IMG/VR virus record: IMGVR_UViG_3300025913_000001
Span: 1 to 64,000 of that record
Reading direction: 5' to 3' (one strand)
DNA length: 64,000 bases
Source: a virus
Positions within the stretch are counted from its first letter, which is position 1; every line of letters begins with the position of its first letter. The notes beneath the pieces are model-generated. The model saw nothing but the letters and a program-made list of their open reading frames with translations, was not told the DNA's origin and did no database searches. The translations under genes were made by a program, and so were the position numbers. Shown piece by piece: positions 28,885 through 36,425 of this stretch.

Positions 28885-29154
28885 TTAAGCTACAACCAAA
28901 GTGTTTAACTGTGCGCCGGTTTGTGCAGTATAAATTGTTGCTGTTTTCCATTGATTGTCTACATGATATTGGATGTAAAGAAAACCAGCAGGAACAGGAC
29001 CACCAGGATATGAAGCAGGAACGCCAACAGCGTCACCATAATCAACTATAGTTGAAGTCATACGGTAACGTGCTAATGATGGTGATTGAGCGGTGTACTG
29101 AGTAGGTGTAGCCGCAGTGCTACCTACTTGGGTAATAAGAATTGAAAGTGCCAT
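28885..29154 (-). CDS. Lone leftward gene in the right arm (89 aa)
   Basis: MALSILITQVGSTAATPTQY... a Thr/Ala/Tyr-rich beta-type protein like small virion proteins near 58.9 and 63.5 kb. No rightward frame competes here, and a -7 match (TACATTTG on the minus strand, near 29197-29204) lies upstream. Reading against all neighbours is unusual. Moderately sure that it is real. Confidence 0.5.
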   Translation of the reverse strand: MALSILITQVGSTAATPTQYTAQSPSLARYRMTSTIVDYGDAVGVPASYPGGPVPAGFLYIQYHVDNQWKTATIYTAQTGAQLNTLVVA

Positions 29155-29253
29155 TTTGCTTTAATTTGCTTTTTATGAGATAAATTTGTTAATTAGTTCA
29201 AATGTAAAAAAACAAACATTTGGTTTTTAATGATATAGTTTTTAGATTTACAT

Positions 29254-29355
29254 CAGCGATACGATAAAATATGAACATAGAAAACACTAAAAAATTTCCC
29301 GCACCTATAAAATGTTCATTAAGTATCGCTGCTCAATCTTCATTTTGGTGCGGGA
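29254..29355 (+). promoter_or_regulatory. Structured element with interleaved stems (pseudoknot-like)
   Basis: CAGCGATAC (29254-29262) is complementary to GTATCGCTG (29323-29331), and TCCCGCACC (29297-29305) to GGTGCGGGA (29347-29355). The order a-b-a'-b' makes a pseudoknot or loop-loop contact. AAAATG/CATTTT (29309-29314, 29341-29346) extends the second stem after a 3-base bulge. It ends 14 bases before ATG 29369 in a gene-free stretch. Confidence 0.6.
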
Positions 29356-29368
29356 TTAATTATTTGGC

Positions 29369-29575
29369 ATGAGCATATTTTCACTATTTAAGAAAAAAGT
29401 ACGTGAGCCGTATAAAAAAGTTGACCTAACTGAAAGTGATTTTATTAAGCGTCAGGTTATGTTTGTCAAACGAATAAGGTTTGAGAACTCATTGTATGAA
29501 TTTTCACAAAGCAATATTGTCGCTATCAATCAAATGAAGATAGAGGCTATGGAAGGGTTCTTTGGATTATGTTAA
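29369..29575 (+). CDS. Hypothetical protein (68 aa), first gene after the structured element
   Basis: MSIFSLFKKKVREPYKKVDL... basic, amphipathic start that could touch membrane, helical end. It overlaps the glycosyltransferase start by 7 bases and leads the glycosylation cassette. Function unknown. Confidence 0.55.
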   Translation: MSIFSLFKKKVREPYKKVDLTESDFIKRQVMFVKRIRFENSLYEFSQSNIVAINQMKIEAMEGFFGLC

Positions 29576-30333
29576 TCGTAATGGCTGTTCACGATACAGA
29601 ACAAAATGATAGATCTAAGTATACCAAAGAGTGTTTAAATAGTTTTTTAGATACTGTTGATTTAGACAAACATCGACTTTTTATTTCAGATAATGGAAGC
29701 TGTTCCGAAACGCAAGAGATATATACTGATTTTTTAAACAAAGCAAAGTATAATAAAAACATCACTTTTAGTTTTAATGGCATCAATCTTGGAACAGCTA
29801 ATGCCATTAATTTAGGTATAAAAACAAGGCAGTTCAAGGAGCATGTTTGTAAGGCAGATAACGATGTTTTTTGGCACAATAGTAGTTGGGCAGACCAAAT
29901 TGAATACGTATTTCGGGACTACGAAAACGTAGGGGTATGCGGATTAAAAAGAGAAGATGTTTGGCAAAATACGGAACATGAAAATCCATTGTACCGTACA
30001 TTTATGGATGGGCGTATTGAAGTATGCGATGATATAATAGGAACTTGTACAGGATTAAACTACAGACTTCTTGATAAAGTAGGATATTTTAATCAGCCAA
30101 GTGGAAAATATGGCGGTGACGATGTACTTATGTCAGCCCGTTCTATATCTTCTGGTTTTAAAAACTGTTTCTTACCTCATATTAAGATTACTCATTTAGA
30201 TGATGGACAAAACCCATATTGTGATTGGAAGAAAAAAGAAGCAGGATTTTACCTTCAAGAAATTGGTATGATGGTAGAAATGTATAAGAATGGACGATTA
30301 AACACATATTACGACGGAGGATTTAATGACTAA
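29569..30333 (+). CDS. Family 2-like glycosyltransferase (GT-A)
   Basis: 254 residues: MLIVMAVHDTEQNDR start, NGINLGTANAINLGIK (about residues 72-87) as the nucleotide-sugar loop, KADNDVFW (about 96-103) with the metal-binding D-x-D, and a later GGDDVLMSAR as the acceptor-side acidic block. Probably transfers a sugar from an NDP donor to a phage or host acceptor. First enzyme of a four-gene overlapping cassette. Confidence 0.75.
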   Translation: MLIVMAVHDTEQNDRSKYTKECLNSFLDTVDLDKHRLFISDNGSCSETQEIYTDFLNKAKYNKNITFSFNGINLGTANAINLGIKTRQFKEHVCKADNDVFWHNSSWADQIEYVFRDYENVGVCGLKREDVWQNTEHENPLYRTFMDGRIEVCDDIIGTCTGLNYRLLDKVGYFNQPSGKYGGDDVLMSARSISSGFKNCFLPHIKITHLDDGQNPYCDWKKKEAGFYLQEIGMMVEMYKNGRLNTYYDGGFND

Positions 30334-30964
30334 ATTAATTACGGTATGTAGCGACCAAACAGCGATTGGAATACAACAGCTTTTTAAATCACTCAATAAA
30401 TTTGAGTGGGATGCAGATGTTTTGGTTACAGAGTGGAAAGGCTTTGGAACTAAACTATTAACCGTTTATCAATATCTTAAAGACCATCCCGAAGTAGATT
30501 CATTCTTTTTTTGTGATGCTTACGATGTAGTGGTTTTGTCTACAATGGAAGAGGCTATGTCAAAATTAAATACAAATGTAATTACCTTTTCTGGTGAAAA
30601 AAACTGTTGGCCTGACAAGGCGATGGAAGCGTATTACGATACTCCAGGAAAAACAGAATGGTGTTTTCTGAATAGTGGATTATATTTTGCTCCAAGCGAA
30701 TTATTTATTTCTTTGTTTGACTACAACATGCCCACATTAGACAGCGATGACCAGCTATGGGCAACTACACAACTGATATTTAATCCTAATAGTAAAATAG
30801 TTTTGGATGTTAACTGCAAGGTTTTTCAAAGTTATTCATTCATATCAAATGATGACTTTGGATATGAAAACAACCGTCTACAAAATTTAAAAACAGGAGA
30901 ACAACCAGTATTTGCTCATGGAAATGGACGTACAGATTTATCTAAGGTTTACGATTTATTATGA
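30326..30964 (+). CDS. PLOD-type glycosyltransferase
   Basis: 212 residues with FFFCDAYDVVVL (about 60-71, D-x-x-D), FSGEKNCWPD, FLNSGLYFA, LDSDDQLW and the end PVFAHGNGR. These blocks are those of the glycosyltransferase domain in procollagen lysyl hydroxylase and related phage proteins. It overlaps both neighbouring genes, so it acts in the same modification pathway. Confidence 0.75.
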   Translation: MTKLITVCSDQTAIGIQQLFKSLNKFEWDADVLVTEWKGFGTKLLTVYQYLKDHPEVDSFFFCDAYDVVVLSTMEEAMSKLNTNVITFSGEKNCWPDKAMEAYYDTPGKTEWCFLNSGLYFAPSELFISLFDYNMPTLDSDDQLWATTQLIFNPNSKIVLDVNCKVFQSYSFISNDDFGYENNRLQNLKTGEQPVFAHGNGRTDLSKVYDLL

Positions 30965-31665
30965 GTATAGACCTATATAAACAACATTGGATTGACAAAC
31001 CCACAAGGCATGAAGCAGTAAATACTATGTTTGCTGCTAATGTCAATGAAAACCAATTGCTAAAGTCTCATCGTGATTTTGTAGAACAAAATGCCTTCGG
31101 GTTTGGAGAACGTAGTTTTCACTGGCTTTGGAAAATTATTATAGATGAAATGCCGAAATCATTTTCATTTTTAGAAATAGGAGTTTTTAGGGGGCAAATT
31201 CTTTCATTAGTTGAATTATTAGCCAAAGAAAGTGGAAAAGAAGCTAAAAGATATGGTGTATCTCCGTTAGACAGTTCTGATGGGCATTGGGATAGTGACT
31301 ACGCTAAAGATATAGAAATTATTCACGATCGGTTTGGTTTGGCTAAAGACTATACCATTTATCATGGATTAAGCATCAACTCAGAAATAATAAAGCAAGC
31401 AAAATCTACAGCGCCATACGATATTGTTTACCTTGACGGGGGGCATACCTACGAAGTCGTTACAAGCGATTTAAAGCACTATCCTGATATGGTTAAGGTT
31501 GGTGGCTTATTTATAGTCGACGATAGCTGTAATAACATGAAAATGCCGTGGGGTTTTTTTCAAGGCATTGAGGACGTAACGAAAGCAACATTAGAGTGGG
31601 AAAACAGTCAGTTTGAATTTCAGTTTAATGTTGTTCATAATCGAGTTTATAAAAGAGTAGCATGA
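30961..31665 (+). CDS. Class I SAM methyltransferase
   Basis: 234 residues: SFLEIGVFRGQIL (SAM motif I, about 67-79), PYDIVYLDGGHTYEVV (motif IV region, about 153-168) and LFIVDDSCNN. This is the methyltransferase-24 / cephalosporin-hydroxylase-like type often found with glycosyltransferases. It probably methylates a sugar put on by the flanking enzymes. Confidence 0.7.
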   Translation: MSIDLYKQHWIDKPTRHEAVNTMFAANVNENQLLKSHRDFVEQNAFGFGERSFHWLWKIIIDEMPKSFSFLEIGVFRGQILSLVELLAKESGKEAKRYGVSPLDSSDGHWDSDYAKDIEIIHDRFGLAKDYTIYHGLSINSEIIKQAKSTAPYDIVYLDGGHTYEVVTSDLKHYPDMVKVGGLFIVDDSCNNMKMPWGFFQGIEDVTKATLEWENSQFEFQFNVVHNRVYKRVA

Positions 31666-32630
31666 AGAAAATCATATACATGACCCAATGGGATGACGAC
31701 GGAACTTATTTCTATCGATTGGCACCCCTTACATTTATTAAACACGAAAATATTACAATTGAAAGGATACCCTATCATGGCAATATTACGTGGTCTACCC
31801 TATTGGGATATGATACCTTAATTTTAGAACGCCCATCAGGTCAGCATGACTTAAACCTTATTAAATTGGCTAAACAATGCGGACTAAAGATTATTACCGA
31901 TTGGGATGATGATGTTTTACATATTGATGAATATAACCCAATGTACGCGCATTATGAAACTGCAAAATCAATTGTTATTGAGTGTTTGCTGTTATCCGAT
32001 GATGTTTGGGTATCTACTGTTGGATTAAAGAAGTCATTTGGCTTTTATAATGGCAATATACGGGTTATACCGAACGCTCATAACGATTACTTGTTTCCTG
32101 TAGCCAATAAAAAGCAATTCAATATAGAGAGTAAAAAAGCTATTTGGAGAGGCGGTCAAAGCCATGAAGCAGATGTGTATGGGGTTGCAGATAGCTTAGT
32201 TAAAACTATCAATGACAACACCGATTGGATGTTTCAGTTTGTTGGTGCAAGATTTATTTATATGGAGCAGAGATGTGGAAACAACTATCAACCTGTTTCC
32301 ATGATGCCGTTAATGCAGTATTTCGGGTATTTGTATAAGGAGAACCCCAATATCGTATTTCACCCTTTATCTAATACTAAATTTAACGAGAGTAAAAGCA
32401 ATATCAGTTTTATTGAGGCTACGTATAGCGGGGGTGTGTTTTTTGGAAACACAACCTTACAAGAATTTTCTGGAGTAGGTATAATGCCGTTTGACTATAT
32501 ATCAGAATATGTGGAAAAAGATAGGATATTGGCATTGCAAAAAGCAAATGAAATAGGGTGGAAACACATAAAAGATAATTTGCTATTATCAAACATTAAT
32601 CAAAAACGCATAGAAAGGCTATTGGCATGA
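31662..32630 (+). CDS. GT-B glycosyltransferase
   Basis: 322 residues: an N-terminal Rossmann half (LILERPSGQHDLNLIKLAKQCGLKIITDWDDD), VIPNAHNDYLF at the domain junction, then AIWRGGQSHEAD and SFIEATYSGGVFFG, the E-x(7)-G/A region of GT4-like enzymes. Last enzyme of the cassette, overlapping the GroES-like gene. Confidence 0.7.
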   Translation: MKKIIYMTQWDDDGTYFYRLAPLTFIKHENITIERIPYHGNITWSTLLGYDTLILERPSGQHDLNLIKLAKQCGLKIITDWDDDVLHIDEYNPMYAHYETAKSIVIECLLLSDDVWVSTVGLKKSFGFYNGNIRVIPNAHNDYLFPVANKKQFNIESKKAIWRGGQSHEADVYGVADSLVKTINDNTDWMFQFVGARFIYMEQRCGNNYQPVSMMPLMQYFGYLYKENPNIVFHPLSNTKFNESKSNISFIEATYSGGVFFGNTTLQEFSGVGIMPFDYISEYVEKDRILALQKANEIGWKHIKDNLLLSNINQKRIERLLA

Positions 32631-33217
32631 AGTTAATCGGAAATGTATTAGGGGTAGAATTTGACAAGGCACATAATAAAGTGTTATCAGTTGGACTAAA
32701 TGGTCTTGATATTATAAGGGCAGATTTATGGATAGCAAGAGAGGACGATGGATTTCAGGGTTCTCAATTTTCTGAAAATACCAATTATCTCGAAACACTA
32801 CCTCAGATATGCACAGTTAAGCACCCAAGTGTCAATCACCCATACAAAGAGGGTGACAAGCTATTTGTACATTACATGGCTAAAGAGTGTGCCGAACGTG
32901 TTGATGACTACGAAGTCATTGATGCGGACTTTATTTTATTTCAAATAATGCCCGATGAAACGTTTGACATGGTTGATCGAACTTACTTAGGAGAACAAGT
33001 GTACACCGAAGAGGAAATAACTCCATCAGGCATCATTGTAAGCGATAGGAAGAAAGACGGGATGAAAGTAGTGATAACACACGTTCCACGCAGGGCTGCT
33101 GTTAAAATAGGTCAAACAGTCATTACCATTGACGATAAGAATTACGAGATAAACTATAAAGGTAAACGCTATATCAAATTAGTAGAACACGAAATTGTAG
33201 GTGTAGTAATCAATTAA
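32627..33217 (+). CDS. GroES-like co-chaperonin
   Basis: The C-terminal half (TPSGIIVSDRKKDG...AVKIGQTVITIDDKNYEINYKGKRYIKLVEHEIVGVV) follows the GroES order: S-G-I-I-V, a glycine-rich mobile-loop region, K-x-G-x-x-V, and the last strand Y-x-x-V-x-E-x-E-I-x-G-V. The N-terminal half repeats a similar strand pattern and may be a second, divergent barrel, making it longer than GroES (196 against about 97). Phages such as T4 use a GroES analogue to fold capsid protein; the place just before the virion genes fits that. Confidence 0.55.
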   Translation: MKLIGNVLGVEFDKAHNKVLSVGLNGLDIIRADLWIAREDDGFQGSQFSENTNYLETLPQICTVKHPSVNHPYKEGDKLFVHYMAKECAERVDDYEVIDADFILFQIMPDETFDMVDRTYLGEQVYTEEEITPSGIIVSDRKKDGMKVVITHVPRRAAVKIGQTVITIDDKNYEINYKGKRYIKLVEHEIVGVVIN

Positions 33218-33221
33218 ACTT

Positions 33222-34004
33222 ATGCCAGCGAAGAAGGGGTTTTGGATTAAGAAAACTGGGTTGATTAAAGTAGATACTTCTTTAACTCCCAAAGAAAAAG
33301 CAACGTTTAGAAAGGTTGAAGTAGACAAGCCAATTCAACGCCTTAAAACAGAAGGTAAAAGTAGCAAGTATCTGAAAGGTGTTATTATTCCCGAACTTAA
33401 AAAACGTGCCGATCATTTTCGCTCTATTATAACCGTTTATGAACGTGTTATAGCCCGTTTACAAGCAAGCACCGATGTATTGGTAAAACAAATTATGCAA
33501 GATTACCAAAATAAACTTGTAGTAGAACGAAAGAAAATAGTAAAAAAAAACAGATTAAAAATAAGAATAGAGGTAGAGAGGCGTTTAAAATTACGGGTGG
33601 TTAATATGACAAAGAACAACGTTGCTGTTTATAATGGCATCGTCGGTCACATGATAACAGAAAATTTTTGCTTTGAACATCAGATTAGTCCACGTGTATT
33701 GGGTTTGTTAACTTTCATATCTTTGCATACAACCGTACACAGAAACGATTTAACTTTATATAATCCCAATATCAAAGGCAATACTTTAACGAAGGTTATT
33801 AATGCCTTATTTGAAAAAAACTACATTCAAAGGGAAAAATATAGCATGTTCATTTCGTTGGAAGGAAAGGTATTAATTGAAAAATATAAAAAGGCTTTTG
33901 AAAAACAGAAACGAACTATAAACAGAACTTTAGATGGAAAAGTCCCAGTCAAACGAAGGATCACCAATAAGACGCTTGGTATCGGCAATCAACCAAGTGC
34001 TTGA
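33222..34004 (+). CDS. Basic protein with C-terminal winged helix
   Basis: 260 residues; first half basic and helical (KKIVKKNRLKIRIEVERRLKLRV), second half an HTH/wing (VLGLLTFISLHTTVHRNDLTLYNPNIKGNTLTKVINALFEKNYIQREKYSMFISLEGKVLIEKY), MarR-like in pattern. Directly upstream of terminase genes, so a DNA-recognition role in packaging or late regulation is possible. Confidence 0.55.
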   Translation: MPAKKGFWIKKTGLIKVDTSLTPKEKATFRKVEVDKPIQRLKTEGKSSKYLKGVIIPELKKRADHFRSIITVYERVIARLQASTDVLVKQIMQDYQNKLVVERKKIVKKNRLKIRIEVERRLKLRVVNMTKNNVAVYNGIVGHMITENFCFEHQISPRVLGLLTFISLHTTVHRNDLTLYNPNIKGNTLTKVINALFEKNYIQREKYSMFISLEGKVLIEKYKKAFEKQKRTINRTLDGKVPVKRRITNKTLGIGNQPSA

Positions 34005-34284
34005 ACAATATGCTGAAAACTTAGAGCTATTGGCCGTTGGTAAAGAACCTGTCATATCGATAGATTATAAGACTTTGGATATGGCTATGAAATTTATTGA
34101 TAAAACAGGTAACTTAGAGCAATTCGAGAAGTTTGCTAATGGTCAACCGTTGGGTAAGCTAAAAGTATTGCCAATAAGTAAAGAAGTTGACGAACCGGAA
34201 GTAGAAGAAATTAATTCTATTGGCAATACGCTCGAAGAAAGAATGAAGGTTGTCAAGAAAAAACTGAATGGAGTTAATAAATAA
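33934..34284 (+). CDS. Possible terminase small subunit
   Basis: 116 residues, helical, with a charged tail; overlaps the previous gene by 71 bases and terL by 17. Position, size and helical content suit a small terminase, but I see no diagnostic helix-turn-helix. Alternative: an adaptor protein. Confidence 0.4.
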   Translation: MEKSQSNEGSPIRRLVSAINQVLEQYAENLELLAVGKEPVISIDYKTLDMAMKFIDKTGNLEQFEKFANGQPLGKLKVLPISKEVDEPEVEEINSIGNTLEERMKVVKKKLNGVNK

Positions 34285-36379
34285 AGATTGGAAAGTTGGT
34301 GAGCCTTTAGAATATGAACTACAGGGCATAGTTTACAAAACACCGCCAGTTCCAAAACTATCTACAATCCGAAATAGCAAAAAGAAACCCAAAGACCAAA
34401 TTTGGGAAAGAGATTTATCCTACTTACAGTGGGATTGGAATACTGACCCATCCAAAGGTCGCTTATGGGTAGACACTGCAAGTCCAGAACAACGAGCATG
34501 GTTTGATGCTGAACTGGAAAGAATATTGGTAGGTAGTTGGATCATGATTAACGGACAACCCACGTTCTTTAATGCCGATTGTTACTTTTTTCACCAAAAT
34601 TTTGTTCTTCAAGAAAATATCTATCCCACTTATAAAGACACTTCTCTCGAATACTTTTATTTTTCAGAAGATTGTGAAAAAGACCCAGTTTTTGTTGGCG
34701 AGGTAGGGATTAAAGGTCGTCGTGTTGGCTTATCGTCAATGTCGGCATCTAAGAAACTACGCATACTACTTACAGAAGATAACACCTTGCAGGGTATCGT
34801 ATCTAAAACAGGGGTGGATGCACAGGAAATGTTCTTTTTCGTTAAGAACGCAATGGAAAATCTATTGCCGTTTTTAATGCCTGATTTGAACAAGGTTACT
34901 GAAAGTGAAATACACGTAGCCAAGCCATCCAAAAAGATTACTGCAAAGAATACTAAAGCATCTGCCGACAAAGGTAAGAACAACCGTTTGGATTGGCGTG
35001 ATACCTCTGAAAATGCTTATGACCAGTCAAGGCAACGGCACGTTACACTCGATGAAGCAGGTAAATGGGCTAAAGTAAGCGTACTAATATGCTTGTCTAA
35101 GATTACTGAAACCTTAGTGGTTGGCGCATCAGTTGTTGGTTTTATATCCATATTCAGTACGGTTAATAAAGGCGATAAGGGCGGAGATAACTTTAGGGTT
35201 ATTTGGGACGGTAGCGACCACGTGAACGGTAAAAAGGATATGTTCGGCAGAACACGTACCAAACTTAAACGTTTCTTTTTAGCAGGTTATAGGGGTTTAT
35301 TGGGATATGTAGGGAAGTATGGTGAATCCATAGTCGATACACCAACGCCAGAGCAAACAGAGTTTCTAAAAACCTATATCGATCCATCCACAGGAAAGTT
35401 AGCCTGTCCTAATCCATATATTGGTGCGAAAGAATACTTGATGGAGACACGCAAGATGTTAGCCAACGAACCTGAATTGCTTGCAGAAGAAATCCGTAAG
35501 TATCCTTTTGAATGGAAAGAAGTATTTAAGGGCGCTAATAACAAGTGTAACTTTGATTTAGATGATCTGAATGAACAAATAAAACGAGTTGAAGATGAGT
35601 TATTGCGTGAAGGTAAAAGGGAAAACGGTCGTCGTGGTAAATTCAATGTTCGCTCCAATGGAGAGAAGTATTTTGAGGATAGCCCAAGTGGGATGTGGTA
35701 CATCTTAGAGTTTCCTGAAAGAACAAATAAAACAGTCATCAAAGGAAGTATCAAATGTCCAGATAACGGCGCTTTTGGTTGTGCGGGACTTGACCCATTT
35801 GCTAATGCCAAACACGCTATTGAAAAAGGCTCCGATGCTTGTTTGATGATACACAAACGGTATGATGCTTTAGACCCCGATGGTTCAGGATATCCCTGTG
35901 CTATGTTCTTAGGCAGACCAAGTATTAAAGAAGAATTTCACGAACAAATCTATTGGGGATTAGAGTATTTTGGCATACGTATGCTTGCTGAACGCACACC
36001 TACCGATTGGGAAGATTACGCTATTAAGAATAAATTGGCTTCACCTTTAGATACACCCGGTAAATTACAAGGCTATTTAATTACTCGTAAACGGTATAAC
36101 AATTCTGAGATATATGGCATCCCACCACAAGATAAAGAAGCCAGAGAACAGCACCTAACAGAAATGATTGAGTATGCCAAATTTAATATGCGCAAAATAA
36201 GGTTTATCCGGTTGTTGAGAGATATGTTAGAATTTGATATCGAAGAAAGGACAGACTATGATGCGTGTATGGCATGGGGATATGCTTTGATGGGATTAAA
36301 GGAATATCAGGCTATTCAAAAATCTGAAATAAAGGTGAGGGAGTTTATGCGGTTGAAAAAAAGCAAGCAATATCATTGA
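34268..36379 (+). CDS. terL: Terminase large subunit
   Basis: 703 residues. Walker A-like GIKGRRVGLSS (147-157) and Walker B HVTLDEAGK (258-266) form the packaging ATPase in the divergent form known from Bacteroidota podoviruses. The nuclease half has GCAGLDPFAN with the first catalytic Asp and later acidic positions (AERTPTDWEDYA, ERTDYDACMAWGYAL). It should cut and pump DNA into the procapsid through the portal encoded next. Confidence 0.85.
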   Translation: MELINKDWKVGEPLEYELQGIVYKTPPVPKLSTIRNSKKKPKDQIWERDLSYLQWDWNTDPSKGRLWVDTASPEQRAWFDAELERILVGSWIMINGQPTFFNADCYFFHQNFVLQENIYPTYKDTSLEYFYFSEDCEKDPVFVGEVGIKGRRVGLSSMSASKKLRILLTEDNTLQGIVSKTGVDAQEMFFFVKNAMENLLPFLMPDLNKVTESEIHVAKPSKKITAKNTKASADKGKNNRLDWRDTSENAYDQSRQRHVTLDEAGKWAKVSVLICLSKITETLVVGASVVGFISIFSTVNKGDKGGDNFRVIWDGSDHVNGKKDMFGRTRTKLKRFFLAGYRGLLGYVGKYGESIVDTPTPEQTEFLKTYIDPSTGKLACPNPYIGAKEYLMETRKMLANEPELLAEEIRKYPFEWKEVFKGANNKCNFDLDDLNEQIKRVEDELLREGKRENGRRGKFNVRSNGEKYFEDSPSGMWYILEFPERTNKTVIKGSIKCPDNGAFGCAGLDPFANAKHAIEKGSDACLMIHKRYDALDPDGSGYPCAMFLGRPSIKEEFHEQIYWGLEYFGIRMLAERTPTDWEDYAIKNKLASPLDTPGKLQGYLITRKRYNNSEIYGIPPQDKEAREQHLTEMIEYAKFNMRKIRFIRLLRDMLEFDIEERTDYDACMAWGYALMGLKEYQAIQKSEIKVREFMRLKKSKQYH

Positions 36380-36400
36380 AAATTAACGTTAACTAAAAAT

Positions 36401-36408
36401 TACCTTTG
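36401..36408 (+). promoter_or_regulatory. -7 box TACCTTTG ahead of the portal gene
   Basis: Matches TAnnTTTG, 17 bases before ATG 36426. The -33 element is weak (ATTG 22 bases upstream). A TTAACGTTAA palindrome lies between them. Confidence 0.5.
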
Positions 36409-36425
36409 TAAATAAATAATACACG

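Noticed and set aside
35374-35856. Leftward 160-codon frame inside terL
   Set aside because: Antisense shadow of a conserved packaging gene with no promoter or ribosome site.
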